A DNA stretch of 64,000 bases from Frondihabitans australicus (GCF_003634555.1 NZ_RBKS01000001.1:1798001-1862000), one strand, 5' to 3'; shown: positions 25,554 to 34,993, numbered from the stretch's first letter. The notes: generated by a model from the sequence alone, not told the origin. Made by a program: numbers and translations.

Positions 25554-25569
25554 CGCCAGCCCCGGCGGG

Positions 25570-26040
25570 TTAGCCGTCGGAGGGGCGTGGGGTGTGCGGG
25601 TGTCGCTGATCCTGCGCCCGTCGCCCGCCCCGCGCGAACCGGACCAGGGCGAAGACCGCGCCGCCGAGGAGTGCGCCGGAGGTGTTGGCCGCGAGGTCGC
25701 TGGCGGACGCGAACCTCTGCGGGAGGAACTCGGCCTGCGTGAACTCCACGGCGAGTGACAGGGTGAGGCCGAGCACGCCCGAGCTCCACCAGAGTCGCGG
25801 CATCGCCACCGAGGCGATGAGGGCGCCGAGCGGGGCGAACATGATGACGTTGGCCGAGGTCTCGACGAAGTCGTAGTCGATCCAGCGCGGGAAGCCGTCG
25901 GCGTGCAAGTGCACCAGGGTGTGGCGGAGCGCCGAGTCGTAGGGGCGGTCCACGGGAGTCGGCCAGAGCACGATCAGCAGGATCACGGCGAAGACGATCG
26001 CGAGCCCGAGCCACTCGGCCCGGCGCAGTCGTCTCTCCAT
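25570..26040 (-). CDS. VanZ-like membrane protein
   Basis: A 156-residue protein with four hydrophobic segments and the VanZ pattern: a first helix ending in WPTPVDRP, FVETSANVIMFAPLGAL (N-x2-x-F-P-G-like motif), SLAVEFTQAEFLPQRFASASDLAANTSGALLGG (an E-x-x-Q...D-x-x-x-N motif, broken here). VanZ proteins raise teicoplanin tolerance in enterococci, but most chromosomal relatives have unknown roles in the envelope. TACCGT (26047-26052) lies six bases before ATG 26040. The longer frame to 26214 was rejected. Confidence 0.85.
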   Translation of the reverse strand: MERRLRRAEWLGLAIVFAVILLIVLWPTPVDRPYDSALRHTLVHLHADGFPRWIDYDFVETSANVIMFAPLGALIASVAMPRLWWSSGVLGLTLSLAVEFTQAEFLPQRFASASDLAANTSGALLGGAVFALVRFARGGRRAQDQRHPHTPRPSDG

Positions 26041-26554
26041 CCCCCGACGGTAGTGCTTCGCGCTGTGTCGCCGCGTCGGCCCCGCGGAGGAGTCGTGTGT
26101 GCCGCTCGCGCCGCTTAGTGCTGCGGCCTGGTGCTCAGGAGGAGGCTGCGCGCGTCCGGGAGGAACCCGCGCCCGGATCGATGCCGGGGAGGAAATCGCG
26201 TACCGGGCCATCACTCGGGAGGATCGACGCCGCGCGCTTCCTCCCTGGCCGAAGCGCCAGGCCCACGTCGCCCCCTCGGGAGGAACTTTTCCCTCCCGAG
26301 TCTGCTAAGGCGAAGCGCGCCGAGTCGCTGCCCGGCTACCCTCGCGGCGCGGAGGAACGACTTCCTCCCGAACGTGCCAACCGACAGGCGCGTCGCGAGC
26401 GGACCGAGCCTCCCCGGCGGCGGCAGCGGCCAGCGACGGACTCAGTCCGCACGCGAGCGGAGCGAGCCACCCCGGCGGCAGCGGCGGCCGGCGACGGACT
26501 CTCTTCCGCGCGGCTCCGCCGCGCGCGAGCGGCAGCGAGCCAGACCAGGACGAC
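26041..26554. other. Long non-coding stretch with hairpins and imperfect direct repeats
   Basis: About 510 bases between the VanZ-like gene and the terminator of tRNA-Ala carry no convincing gene, although several frames are open because of base composition. The region repeats GGGAGGA about six times. Two perfect hairpins stand out: CTCGGGAGG / CCTCCCGAG (26275-26283 and 26292-26300) and GGAGGAA / TTCCTCC (26351-26357 and 26362-26368). A segment beginning CGCGAGCGG recurs at 26394, 26452 and, shorter, 26524. Confidence 0.55.
26394..26540. repeat. Imperfect direct repeats next to tRNA-Ala
   Basis: Segments starting at 26394 and 26452 share about 58 bp with few changes (gcgagcgg, gagcc, ccccggcgg, gcgacggactc blocks in the same order). 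A third, partial copy starts at 26524. No frame through them looks like protein. Confidence 0.6.
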
Positions 26555-26590
26555 GAAAAAGTGGCCGCCCCGTAAGGGACAGCCACTTCT
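26555..26590 (-). terminator. Terminator of tRNA-Ala
   Basis: On the minus strand GTGGC (plus 26582-26586) and GCCAC (plus 26561-26565) pair, with a CCC/GGG extension inside, and TTTTT follows (plus 26556-26560). It starts nine bases after the tRNA 3' end. Confidence 0.85.
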
Positions 26591-26594
26591 TTCG

Positions 26595-26667
26595 TGGATC
26601 TGAGGGGACTCGAACCCCTGACCCCCTGCATGCCATGCAGGTGCGCTACCAGCTGCGCCACAGACCC
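26595..26667 (-). tRNA. tRNA-Ala (anticodon GGC)
   Basis: A 73-base cloverleaf read on the minus strand. The acceptor is GGGTCTG / CAGATCC with one G-U pair. The D-arm contains GCGC-AGCTGGTA-GCGC. The anticodon stem CCTGC / GCAGG encloses loop ATGGCAT with anticodon GGC. The T-arm is AGGGG-TTCGAGT-CCCCT and the discriminator base is A. CCA is not encoded. The intact 3' end has no flanking integrase, so no element is inserted here. Confidence 0.97.
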
Positions 26668-26773
26668 AAACTGCTTCGCTGCGCCGACCCGAGGGAATCC
26701 CTCCCGGCCGAAGCAACCCCACAAGACTACTACATCTCGAGACGCCCAATGACCATCCGTGGCCAGCACCGCG

Positions 26774-27475
26774 TCAGAGGTACCGCAGATACGCGCCGGG
26801 GTCGCCGACGAACCGCTGCCAATGCCGCACGAGTTCGAGGTCGCCCCACTCGGAGGCGCGGACGCCGTGAGCCCCGAGCTCGAGGATGCGGGCCCCGGGG
26901 AGCGCGGTCAGCAGGGGTGAGTGGGTGGCGCAGACGATCTGGGATCCTGCGCCCTGAAGCCGCCGGAGCACGCGCAGCAGCGCCAGACACGCGGTGAACG
27001 AGAGTGCCGCTTCGGGTTCGTCGAGCACGTAGAGGCCCTTCTCGGCGAAGTACGTCTCGAACGCGGCGCGGAAGCTCTCGCCGTGGCTGGCCTCGGTGAA
27101 GCGGCTGCCGAGCGAGGCACCGCGACGCTCGAACTCGGCGGTCGCCGTCTCGGCGCGCAGGAAGTACCCCTTCTGCCGACGACCGACCATGCCCGTGGCG
27201 ACGCGATCGATCTTCAACACCTCGCCGAGCGCCGACTTCGGCATCTCGGAGGCGTAGCGCCGCCCGCCCTCCCCAGAGCGCACGTCAAGCCCCCACGCCT
27301 CGGCGAGGGCTTCGACGATCGTCGACTTGCCGGTGCCGTTCTCGCCCACGAGGAACGTGACGGGCGCGTCGAACCTCAACCCGTCGCCCACGAGGGCCGC
27401 GACAGCGGGCACGGTGAACGGCCACTCGGCCGGGCGTGCGAGCGCCATGGGCACGTAGGCGCGGTCGATGATCAC
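26774..27475 (-). CDS. Small SMC/RecF-type AAA ATPase
   Basis: A 233-residue ABC-class ATPase without a long coiled coil: Walker A GENGTGKST (about 43-51), a short signature-like SHGESF, Walker B YVLDEPEAAL (about 147-157) and the H-switch CATHSP. It is a compact RecF/SMC-like ATPase of the kind found as a stand-alone gene in many bacteria, with unknown role; no nuclease or toxin partner is adjacent. The start is GTG 27475; GATCCT (27482-27487) lies six bases upstream and fits the leaderless pattern of this genome. Confidence 0.85.
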   Translation of the reverse strand: MIIDRAYVPMALARPAEWPFTVPAVAALVGDGLRFDAPVTFLVGENGTGKSTIVEALAEAWGLDVRSGEGGRRYASEMPKSALGEVLKIDRVATGMVGRRQKGYFLRAETATAEFERRGASLGSRFTEASHGESFRAAFETYFAEKGLYVLDEPEAALSFTACLALLRVLRRLQGAGSQIVCATHSPLLTALPGARILELGAHGVRASEWGDLELVRHWQRFVGDPGAYLRYL

Positions 27476-27545
27476 GGGCCCAGGATCGCAGACGCCGCCG
27501 ACATCACGCCCTCGACCGGCACCGCCGCCCGGAGGCAGCCGAACG

Positions 27546-27926
27546 CTACTCGGAGACGCGCGCGGCGGTCTCCAGGTCGAGCGCGATCGCCGGGCAGTCG
27601 CTCCACAGGCGCTCGAGGGAGTAGAACTGGCGGTCCTCCTCGTGGAAGACGTGCACGACGAGGTCGCCGAAGTCGAGGAGCACCCAGCGGCCCTCGGAGC
27701 GGCCCTCGCGGCGCAGCGGCTTGAAGCCGGCCTCGATGAGCTTGTCTTCGACCTCGGAGGCGATGGCGACCACGTTGCGCTCGTTGCGGCCGGAGGCGAG
27801 AAGGAAGATGTCGGTGAGCGCGAGAGGCTCGGAGACGTCGAGAGCGACCAGGTCTTCGGCCTGTTTCGAGTCGGCCGCGCGGGCGGCGAGGTGGAGGAGC
27901 TCGAGTGCTTCGGGGGTGGCTGTCAC
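27546..27926 (-). CDS. rsfS: Ribosome silencing factor RsfS
   Basis: A 126-residue RsfS/DUF143 protein. It binds ribosomal protein uL14 and blocks subunit joining in starvation. Signatures are the ALDVSEPLALTDIFLLASGRNERNVVAIASEVEDKL region, with GRWVLLDFGDLVVHVFHEEDRQFYSLERLW after it (both given here in outline; each is one conserved block). GTG 27926 is chosen with AAGGA four bases upstream; the upstream extension to 28028 lies in the neighbouring gene. nadD and the disordered membrane protein precede it in the same orientation, the usual actinobacterial order. Confidence 0.94.
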   Translation of the reverse strand: MTATPEALELLHLAARAADSKQAEDLVALDVSEPLALTDIFLLASGRNERNVVAIASEVEDKLIEAGFKPLRREGRSEGRWVLLDFGDLVVHVFHEEDRQFYSLERLWSDCPAIALDLETAARVSE

Positions 27927-27954
27927 GGATTCCTTGAGAGTGTGTGCGGTGGTG

Positions 27955-29754
27955 TCAGTGCGAGAAGAGCCCGGTGCTCCAGGCGACGACGATGCCGCCC
28001 ACGATAACAACAACGAGCGCGATGCCACAGACCGTGGCGATGATCGGCAGGTGATTGGTCTTCGGCTTGCCGGCCGCGAGCACCACGGCCCGCGTCGACG
28101 TGTTGGCGCTCACGGCCCGGCTGGCGCGCACGGGAGTGGCGTCGTTCGAGGGCGCCTCGTGGTCGCCCTCCTCCATGAGGCGGTCGATGTCGGCCCCGTC
28201 GATGCGCTGCACGTTGTGGGCGCCGGTCGCGGCCAGGCTCCGCGGCAGGTCGATGGAGCCGGTGATGATGACCTCGCCGGTCGCGTTGAGGGCGCCGGTG
28301 ACGTCGGGCAGGGCGTCGTCGTTCAGGATCAGCGCGTTCTGCTGACCGGTGCGGGTGCCGAAGTGCGACCCGACGGACTCGATCGTGTCGTCGTCGTCGA
28401 GGTCGGCCTGGGTCGACCAATGGCCGGTGGGCGGCACGTAGCCGGTCGGCTCGGGCACCGAGGCCGGGATCGCGGCGGCGGGGCGCTGCGGCTGGGCCGC
28501 GGCGGGCGACGGGGCGGCAGCGGGCTGCGCGACGGCAGGAGCTGCGGGAGCCGCGGCGGCAGGAGCTGCGGGAGCCGAAGCAGCGGGCGCGTTGGCCCCC
28601 GTGGCCGCCGCCGCGGCGGGAGCGGGTGCCGACGAGACGGAGGGTGCCGATGCGGCCGGAGCGGGCGCGGCCGCCGGTGCGGATGCGATGGGCGCGGCGG
28701 TCGCCGATGCGTCAGCGCCAGGCTGCACGGCTTCGGCCGCACCGGCCCCCTCGCCGGAGGCGGCTGCGCCCTCTGCGGGAGACGTCGCCGCCGCGGGGGC
28801 GGCGGACGAAGCCGGGGCGGGCGCGGCGGACGGAGTCGGGGCGGGCGCGCTGCTCGCTGCCGGCGCGATCGACGACGTGCCGGCCTCGGGTGCGCTGGCC
28901 GCGACGGCCGCCGCCCGCGAGGCGTCCGCGACTGTGCTGACCGAGCCGGTGTGCGGTGCCGCAGTCGGGGCTCCGGCGGAGACGGCGAACGGGAAGATCG
29001 TGGGCGTCGACGACGGCGGAGGCGTCGTCGCGCGGCCGGCGTCGGCCTGCGCGGGGTCGTAGGCGGTCGACCGACGACGGATGGGCGCCTCGTCGTCTGC
29101 CGCCGGTGACACGCTCGGCGCGTACGACGTCGGCGTGCTCTCGCGACGCACCGAGCGGGGCGCACCGCCGTCGGCGTGAGGCGGTGACGAGGGCGAAGCC
29201 GGCGAGCCCGCGGACGCAGGAGCCGCGGCAGGCCGCACGGCCGAACCCTCGGGCGCTCCCGACGCCTGCCGCTCCGGGGTACCGGACACGCTCGGCCCCG
29301 AGGTCGCTGCCGGGGCCGACTCCGCCCCCGAGGCAGGAGCGGACGGCGCGGCGGAACCCTGTGTGCCCCGCGCCTCGATGTCGGCGACCGAGCTCAGCGC
29401 GTCCGAGAGGTTCCGCTCGGCCTCGGGTCGCGGAGCCTTGAGGGGCACCGGGGCCGGGGTCGCAGGAGCAGCGGCCTCGCGCTGCGCACGGAGCTCGCGC
29501 CGCGTGGGACCGCTGCCGCCGTACGGCGCGGACGCGGGCGCCGGCGCGGCGATCGAACCGGGGGCTGCGACGTGGGATCCGGGACGGTGGGGGTGGCTGG
29601 CGGGTGACGGCGTCGTCACGGGCATGTTCGACGGAACGGGCGACCCCGAGGCGACCGAGATGCTGCCGGTGATCGCCTCACCCGCCTCCCGTGCCCGCTC
29701 GAGGTCGCGAACCTGCCGCCTGGTGAGGGGTGGCTGGCCGTTGGTCGAACTCAT
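27955..29754 (-). CDS. Large Ala/Pro-rich disordered protein with C-terminal membrane anchor
   Basis: A 599-residue protein between nadD and rsfS. Residues about 1-35 ([16 protein letters not shown]) and a second [12 protein letters not shown] block near 85 look like short basic helices. About 110-440 is low-complexity Ala/Pro/Ser. About 445-560 is a more conserved segment ([38 protein letters not shown]). A single transmembrane helix near the end ([20 protein letters not shown]) leaves a short tail GLFSH. It would be anchored with most of the chain in the cytosol. Its start overlaps the nadD stop by ATGA. I know similar proteins at this locus in Microbacteriaceae but no function. Confidence 0.75.
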   Translation of the reverse strand: MSSTNGQPPLTRRQVRDLERAREAGEAITGSISVASGSPVPSNMPVTTPSPASHPHRPGSHVAAPGSIAAPAPASAPYGGSGPTRRELRAQREAAAPATPAPVPLKAPRPEAERNLSDALSSVADIEARGTQGSAAPSAPASGAESAPAATSGPSVSGTPERQASGAPEGSAVRPAAAPASAGSPASPSSPPHADGGAPRSVRRESTPTSYAPSVSPAADDEAPIRRRSTAYDPAQADAGRATTPPPSSTPTIFPFAVSAGAPTAAPHTGSVSTVADASRAAAVAASAPEAGTSSIAPAASSAPAPTPSAAPAPASSAAPAAATSPAEGAAASGEGAGAAEAVQPGADASATAAPIASAPAAAPAPAASAPSVSSAPAPAAAAATGANAPAASAPAAPAAAAPAAPAVAQPAAAPSPAAAQPQRPAAAIPASVPEPTGYVPPTGHWSTQADLDDDDTIESVGSHFGTRTGQQNALILNDDALPDVTGALNATGEVIITGSIDLPRSLAATGAHNVQRIDGADIDRLMEEGDHEAPSNDATPVRASRAVSANTSTRAVVLAAGKPKTNHLPIIATVCGIALVVVIVGGIVVAWSTGLFSH

Positions 29755-30428
29755 GCGTTCTCCGGAGTGGTGTGGTTCATGACCGGCTCGCTGGCTCGGT
29801 ACAGGTGGTGCTTGGAGATGTACTGGACGACACCGTCAGGAACGAGGTACCAGACCGGACTGCCCCGGCCGACGCGGCTGCGACAGTCGGTCGACGAAAT
29901 CGCCAGTGCGGGAACTTCGAGCAAGCTTACTTCGCTGGCCGGGAGACCGCTGACTGTGAGGTCGTGTCCCGGCCGGGAAACTGCCACGAAATGGGCGAGA
30001 CTCCACAGCTCGTCCACATCTTTCCACTCGATGATCTGCGCCACGGCGTCGGCGCCGGTGATGAAGAAGAGGTCGGCGTCGGGCCGGAGCCTGCGGATGT
30101 CTCTGAGGGTGTCGATCGTGTAGGTCACGCCGCCGCGGTCGATGTCGACGCGGCTGACGGTGAACGACGGGTTGGACGCCGTCGCGATGACGGTCATGAG
30201 GTACCGGTGCTCCGCGGGCGTCACCGCCCGGTGGCCGGGCCCGGTCTTCATCCAGGGTTGGCCGGTGGGGACGAAGATCACCTCGTCGAGGTCGAACTCG
30301 GTCGCGACCTCGCTCGCGGCCACGAGGTGGCCGTGGTGGATCGGGTCGAACGTGCCGCCCATCACGCCGACGCGAGAGCGCCCGGAGCGTGTGGGCCCGA
30401 CCGGTGCCATTGCGTCGAGGGTCGTCAC
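29751..30428 (-). CDS. nadD: Nicotinate-nucleotide adenylyltransferase
   Basis: NadD joins nicotinate mononucleotide and ATP to form deamido-NAD in NAD synthesis. The 225-residue protein shows the nucleotidyltransferase T/HxGH motif in [12 protein letters not shown] (about 24-35), [12 protein letters not shown] in the middle and the C-terminal [10 protein letters not shown] form of the ISSTxxR motif. The start is GTG 30428; an internal ATG seven codons on is possible. It lies 20 bases after the small membrane protein gene and is coupled to the following gene through ATGA. Confidence 0.95.
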   Translation of the reverse strand: MTTLDAMAPVGPTRSGRSRVGVMGGTFDPIHHGHLVAASEVATEFDLDEVIFVPTGQPWMKTGPGHRAVTPAEHRYLMTVIATASNPSFTVSRVDIDRGGVTYTIDTLRDIRRLRPDADLFFITGADAVAQIIEWKDVDELWSLAHFVAVSRPGHDLTVSGLPASEVSLLEVPALAISSTDCRSRVGRGSPVWYLVPDGVVQYISKHHLYRASEPVMNHTTPENA

Positions 30429-30448
30429 GGGCGCGCTGGGCTAGACGG

Positions 30449-30676
30449 TCAGTGGTCTTCGGTGTGACCGTACTCGTCGATCGGCTTCTGCGCGACGACG
30501 GGGACCTTGCCCGGCTGCTGGCGGTTGGCGACGTTCTTGTAGCTGAAGGTGACGAACCCGAACATGGTGAAGACGATCGCGGCGATGAGCGCGATGACGG
30601 CCGGCGGGGCGAACGTGGGGGCCTTCTCCTCGACCGCGAGAAGCGTGGTGGTGAGGGTCGTGACCAACGTCAGCAT
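30449..30676 (-). CDS. Uncharacterised 75-residue single-pass membrane protein
   Basis: A short protein with one hydrophobic helix (about 25-45, PPAVIALIAAIVFTMFGFVT), then a polar C-terminus KPIDEYGHTEDH. Conserved position between proA and nadD is known to me from Microbacteriaceae, but no function. GAAGGA lies five to six bases before ATG 30676, a good ribosome binding site. The longer open frame to 31285 is antisense shadow of proA. Confidence 0.75.
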   Translation of the reverse strand: MLTLVTTLTTTLLAVEEKAPTFAPPAVIALIAAIVFTMFGFVTFSYKNVANRQQPGKVPVVAQKPIDEYGHTEDH

Positions 30677-30750
30677 GAGAGTCCTTCGTTCTGGGCGGCG
30701 CCGTTCGTGGCGGGCGACGTACGCGGTCGAGTCTAGTCGCCGTGCGGGGG

Positions 30751-32064
30751 CTAGCCGCGCACCTGACCCGAGCCGCGGACGATCCACTTGCTGCTCGTGA
30801 GCTCGGGCAGTCCCATCGGGCCGCGCGCGTGGAGCTTCTGCGTGGAGATGCCCACCTCGGCGCCGAAGCCGAACTCGCCGCCGTCGGTGAACCTCGTCGA
30901 CGCGTTGACCATGACGACGGCGCTGTCGACCTCGGCCAGGAACCGCTCGGTGTTGCGCAGGTCGTTCGTGATGATCGACTCCGTGTGGTGCGTGGAGTAG
31001 CGGTCGATGTGCGCCATGGCCTCGTCGATCCCGCTGACGACCTTCACCGAGAGGTCGAGCGACATGTACTCGGTCGCCCAGTCGTCGTCGGTCGCCGGCA
31101 CCGCGTCGGGGAAGATCGCGCGCGTGGCCTCGTCGGCGTGGAGCGTGACGCCCTGCGCGCGAAGCGCCGACAGGACGAGCGGCAGGAGCCGAGGCGCTGC
31201 GGCCTCGTGCACGAGGAGGGTCTCGAGTGCGTTGCAGACGCTCGGCCTCTGCACCTTCGCGTTCGACACGATGTCGATCGACCACTGCTCGTCGGCGGAC
31301 TCGTCGAGGAAGACGTGGACGACGCCGGCACCGGTCTCGATCACGGGCACCTTCGACTCGCGGACGACGGCGTCGATGAGCTGCGAGCTGCCGCGCGGGA
31401 TCAGCACGTCGACGTAGCCGCGCGCCCGCATGAGCTCGGTGGCGCCCTGTCGGCCGAACTCGTCGATGGTCTGCACGGTCTCGCGCGGGAGGCCGACGGA
31501 GGCCAGTGCCTCCTGCAGCACGTCGACGAGCACCCGGTTGGTGTTCTCGGCGGCCGACCCGCCGCGGAGCACGGCGACATTGCCGCTCTTCAGGGCGAGC
31601 GCGGCGATGTCGATGGTGACGTTCGGCCGCGCCTCGTAGATGGCGCCGACGACGCCGAAGGGCACGCGGACCTGGGTGAGCTGGAGGCCGTTCGGCAGGG
31701 TCCGGCCCCGAAGAGCCTCGCCCACGGGATCGGTGAGGGAGGCGATCAGCTCGGTGGCTTTCGCGAGGCCGTCGAGGCGTGCGGTGTCGAGACGCAGGCG
31801 ATCCTGCAGCCCGTCGCTCAGCCCGTTCTCACGGCCTGCGGCGAGGTCGAGGTCGTTCGCGGCGACGATGCGCGGCGCCTCGGCCCGCACGGCGTCGGCG
31901 ACGGCCTGGAGCGCGCGGTTCTTGAGGTCGGCGTTCGCGGTCGCGACGACGCGCGCGGCGGTCTTGGCGGCCTCGAGCTTGGCGACGAGGCCAGGGCTGA
32001 TGTGCGCTGAGCTCAGCGCCAGGGCGTCGTCGGCTACGGACGGTGCGGCTTCGGTCGTCGACAT
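30751..32064 (-). CDS. proA: Gamma-glutamyl phosphate reductase
   Basis: ProA reduces gamma-glutamyl phosphate to glutamate-5-semialdehyde with NADPH, the second step of proline synthesis. The 437-residue protein is full length. The catalytic Cys is in QRPSVCNALETLLV (about 277), preceded by the NADP-binding PFGVVGAIYEARPNVT and KSGNVAVLRGGSAA stretches. A clear -10, TACAAT (32071-32076), lies six bases before the ATG, so proA has its own leaderless promoter besides any read-through from proB. Confidence 0.96.
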   Translation of the reverse strand: MSTTEAAPSVADDALALSSAHISPGLVAKLEAAKTAARVVATANADLKNRALQAVADAVRAEAPRIVAANDLDLAAGRENGLSDGLQDRLRLDTARLDGLAKATELIASLTDPVGEALRGRTLPNGLQLTQVRVPFGVVGAIYEARPNVTIDIAALALKSGNVAVLRGGSAAENTNRVLVDVLQEALASVGLPRETVQTIDEFGRQGATELMRARGYVDVLIPRGSSQLIDAVVRESKVPVIETGAGVVHVFLDESADEQWSIDIVSNAKVQRPSVCNALETLLVHEAAAPRLLPLVLSALRAQGVTLHADEATRAIFPDAVPATDDDWATEYMSLDLSVKVVSGIDEAMAHIDRYSTHHTESIITNDLRNTERFLAEVDSAVVMVNASTRFTDGGEFGFGAEVGISTQKLHARGPMGLPELTSSKWIVRGSGQVRG

Positions 32065-32158
32065 GCACCGATTGTAGTTCTGCGGCGCCGGTCGCCCCAG
32101 AGTGTGACGGAGCCTGTGGAGAACTCGGCCGGTCTGCTCGCTGCGCGCGAGGAGACGC

Positions 32159-33049
32159 TCAGCCGCGCAGGGCGGCTCGGGCGGAGAACCAGGTGCCGAT
32201 CTCGGCTCCTGCGAGCGCTTCGGCCACCTGCGGCGTCGACGTGACGAGCACGGGCGTGCCGGACTCGGTGGCCAGACGTGCGGCGGCGACCTTCGTGCCC
32301 GCTCCCCCGGTGCCGACGCCCGCGGCCCCCGCGTCGCCGAAGCGGATGCCCGAGAGCTCGTCGCCGTAGGCCACGTCGGCGATCTTCACGGCGCCCGGCT
32401 CGTGCGGCGGCCGCGTGTAGAGCGCGTCGACGTCCGAGAGGAGCACGAGCAGGTCGGCCTCGACGAGCTGGGCGACGAGGGCCGCGAGCCGGTCGTTGTC
32501 GCCGAAGCGGATCTCGTGCGTGGCGACGGTGTCGTTCTCGTTCACGATCGGCAGGATTCGCAGCTTCAGCAGGCGCTCCATCGCGCGCTGGGCGTTGACC
32601 CGGCTGGTGGGGTTGTCGATGTCGCCCGCCGTGAGGAGCACCTGCCCGGCGACGATCTCGTACCGCCGCAGGCTCTCCTGGTAGCGGTAGATCAGCACGT
32701 TCTGGCCGACCGCAGCGGCGGCCTGCTGCGTGGCGAGGTCGGTGGGCCGCGACTCGAGGTCGAGGAACGGCATGCCCGTGGCGATCGCACCCGACGACAC
32801 GAGGATCACCTCGGCGCCTCGGGCGTAAGTCGTGGCGAGGGCGTCGACGAGAGGCCCGATCTGATCGGCGTTCGGGCCCGAGATCGACGACGAGCCGACC
32901 TTCACGACGACGCGACGCGCCCTCGGGATGTCTCGGCGGCTCAGGATCGGGCCCGCCGAGATCGTCACCGGCTGCGTGGCCGGATGCGCCACCTCGGCAG
33001 GGGCCGCGAAAGCGCCCTCGGTCATGGTCTCGGCGTCGCTCGTGCTCAT
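32159..33049 (-). CDS. proB: Glutamate 5-kinase, without PUA domain
   Basis: ProB phosphorylates glutamate, the first and usually feedback-regulated step of proline synthesis. The amino-acid-kinase domain is complete: VVVKVGSSSI, VSSGAIATG, IVNENDTVATHEI, GDNDRLAA, LLSDVDALYT and GTGGAGTKVAAARLA. The protein ends right after this domain and lacks the C-terminal PUA domain of E. coli ProB. It has a 40-residue N-terminal extension before RRVVVKVGS, so a later start is possible. It follows obg by 18 bases. Confidence 0.94.
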   Translation of the reverse strand: MSTSDAETMTEGAFAAPAEVAHPATQPVTISAGPILSRRDIPRARRVVVKVGSSSISGPNADQIGPLVDALATTYARGAEVILVSSGAIATGMPFLDLESRPTDLATQQAAAAVGQNVLIYRYQESLRRYEIVAGQVLLTAGDIDNPTSRVNAQRAMERLLKLRILPIVNENDTVATHEIRFGDNDRLAALVAQLVEADLLVLLSDVDALYTRPPHEPGAVKIADVAYGDELSGIRFGDAGAAGVGTGGAGTKVAAARLATESGTPVLVTSTPQVAEALAGAEIGTWFSARAALRG

Positions 33050-33067
33050 CGTGTCGTCGTCGGCCCT

Positions 33068-34648
33068 CTACTCGTCGTCGTCGTCGAAGTCGTCGCCCGC
33101 GTCGGCGAGGTCGCCCTCGCGCATGGCGCTGCCGACCTCGAAGCCCTCGTCGTCGGTCCAGAGGCCGGCGGCGCGCTCGCGCATGAGCTCGGCGCGGGCC
33201 TCGGCCTTGGCGTCCATCCGCGCGAAGTACTCCTCGCGGCGCTCGTTGCGGGTCTGGCGGCTCGACTGGTGCAGACGCGGGTCGGTGCCGCGCGCCGCGG
33301 TCATGAGCTCGGCGGTCGAGGTGAGCGTCGGCTCCCAGTCGAAGACGATGCCGCCGGCGCCGCCGATGACCACGGTCGATCCGGCCACCGCTCCGGCCTT
33401 GAACAGCTGGTCCTCGACGCCGAGCTTGTTGAGGCGGTCGGCGAGGTAGCCGACGGCCTCCTCGTTGTTGAAGTCGGTCTGCAGCACCCAGCGTTCGGGC
33501 TTCTCGCCGCGGATCCGGTACACGTTGCCGTAGCTGCCGCCCTCGACGGTGACCGTGAAGCCCTGCTCGTCGACGGCCTTCGGGCGCAGGACGATGCGCG
33601 GCTTCGTGCTCTCGGCGGCGGCTCGGGCCGCACGGTCGGCCTCGACGACCTCGGCGAGGGCGAACGACAGCGGCCTCAGGCCCTCGTGGGAGACGGCCGA
33701 GATCTCGAAGACGCGGTAGCCGCGCTCCTCGAGGTCGGCCCGGACGAAGTCGGCGAGCTCGCGGGCCTCGGGCACGTCGATCTTGTTCAGCGCGATCAGC
33801 TGGGGGCGCTCCAGCAGCGGCAGCTGGCCCGCGGGGACGGGGTAGGCCGCGAGCTCCTGCTGGATCACGTCGAGGTCGGTGAGCGGGTCGCGGCCCGGGT
33901 CGAGGGTGCCGCAGTCGAGCACGTGCAGGAGCGCCGAGCAGCGCTCGACGTGGCGGAGGAACTCGAGGCCGAGGCCCTTGCCCTCGCTGGCGCCCTCGAT
34001 GAGGCCGGGGACGTCGGCGACGGTGAACCGCGTCGAGCCCGACTCGACGACTCCGAGGTTGGGGTGGAGCGTGGTGAACGGGTAGTCGGCGATCTTCGGC
34101 TTGGCGGCCGAGATCGCGGCGACCAGGCTCGACTTGCCCGCCGACGGGTAGCCGACCAGCGCGACGTCGGCGACGACCTTGAGCTCGAGCTGCACGTCGC
34201 CCTGCCACCCGGGCGTGCCGAGGAGCGCGAAGCCGGGAGCCTTGCGCTTGGTGGTCGCGAGGGCTGCGTTGCCGAGGCCGCCGATGCCGCCGGCCGCGAC
34301 GACGAAGCGCATGCCGGGCTCGGTGAAGTCGAGCAGCACGGTGCCGTCGTCGTCGGTGGCGACGGTGCCGACGGGAATCTCGAGCTCGAGCGTCTCGCCG
34401 TTCGTGCCGGCGCGGTGGTCGCCCATGCCGGGGCCGCCGTTGGGGCTCACGCGGTGAGGATTGCGGTGGAACCCGAGAAGGGTCGTCACGTCGTTCGAGC
34501 TGACCAGAACTATGTCGCCGCCGTGACCGCCGTTGCCGCCGTCGGGGCCGGCGAGCGGCTTGAACTTCTCGCGCTTGACCGACACGCAGCCGTTGCCGCC
34601 GTTGCCCGCCTTGAGGTGGAGCGACACGTGGTCGACGAATGTGGCCAT
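33068..34648 (-). CDS. obg: GTPase Obg/CgtA
   Basis: An essential ribosome-assembly and stress GTPase. Order: the glycine-rich Obg fold (1-158, starting [20 protein letters not shown]), the G domain with G1 GYPSAGKSS (about 166), G3 DVPGLIEGA and G4 NKID, then a C-terminal OCT domain (about 350-430) and an acidic tail ending DDFDDDDE, as in actinobacterial Obg. GAAACT (34655-34660) lies six bases before the ATG and a hairpin lies upstream after rpmA, so obg can be transcribed separately from rplU-rpmA. Confidence 0.96.
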   Translation of the reverse strand: MATFVDHVSLHLKAGNGGNGCVSVKREKFKPLAGPDGGNGGHGGDIVLVSSNDVTTLLGFHRNPHRVSPNGGPGMGDHRAGTNGETLELEIPVGTVATDDDGTVLLDFTEPGMRFVVAAGGIGGLGNAALATTKRKAPGFALLGTPGWQGDVQLELKVVADVALVGYPSAGKSSLVAAISAAKPKIADYPFTTLHPNLGVVESGSTRFTVADVPGLIEGASEGKGLGLEFLRHVERCSALLHVLDCGTLDPGRDPLTDLDVIQQELAAYPVPAGQLPLLERPQLIALNKIDVPEARELADFVRADLEERGYRVFEISAVSHEGLRPLSFALAEVVEADRAARAAAESTKPRIVLRPKAVDEQGFTVTVEGGSYGNVYRIRGEKPERWVLQTDFNNEEAVGYLADRLNKLGVEDQLFKAGAVAGSTVVIGGAGGIVFDWEPTLTSTAELMTAARGTDPRLHQSSRQTRNERREEYFARMDAKAEARAELMRERAAGLWTDDEGFEVGSAMREGDLADAGDDFDDDDE

Positions 34649-34683
34649 GGGGATAGTTTCTCAGTCTTGTTGGTGAAACACAG

Positions 34684-34713
34684 CGGCAGGGCGAGCCGAA
34701 GCCCACCCTGCCG
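34684..34713 (-). terminator. Hairpin between rpmA and obg
   Basis: CGGCAGGG (34684-34691) and CCCTGCCG (34706-34713) pair perfectly around a loop that holds a further GGGC/GCCC pairing. It lies 15 bases after the rpmA stop on the minus strand and may reduce read-through into obg. Confidence 0.6.
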
Positions 34714-34727
34714 TGATGATGGGTCGC

Positions 34728-34982
34728 TTACGCGTCGACGACGATGTTGACGACCTTGCGGCCGCCCTTCGCGCCGAACTCGACCGCGCCTGCGGCGAGG
34801 GCGAACAGGGTGTCGTCGCCGCCGCGGCCGACGTTCACGCCGGGGTGGAAGTGGGTGCCGCGCTGACGGACGAGGATCTCGCCCGCGGACACGACCTGGC
34901 CGCCGAAGCGCTTCACGCCGAGGCGCTGCGCGTTCGAGTCGCGGCCGTTGCGGGTGGAGCTAGCTCCCTTTTTGTGTGCCAT
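34728..34982 (-). CDS. rpmA: Large ribosomal subunit protein bL27
   Basis: The 84-residue L27, full length, starts [20 protein letters not shown]. Its N-terminal tail reaches the peptidyl-transferase centre. There is no Firmicutes-type cleavable N-terminal extension. AGGGAGC lies six bases before the ATG, and the gene follows rplU by 11 bases in one transcript. Confidence 0.98.
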   Translation of the reverse strand: MAHKKGASSTRNGRDSNAQRLGVKRFGGQVVSAGEILVRQRGTHFHPGVNVGRGGDDTLFALAAGAVEFGAKGGRKVVNIVVDA

Positions 34983-34993
34983 TGTCTAGCTCC

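Noticed and set aside
26595-26667. Mobile-element insertion at tRNA-Ala
   Set aside because: No integrase, no second copy of the tRNA 3' end and no phage or plasmid gene were found nearby. The neighbours are housekeeping genes.
32159-33049. Truncated proB
   Set aside because: The kinase domain is complete. PUA-less glutamate kinases are normal in many bacteria, so this is not a damaged gene.
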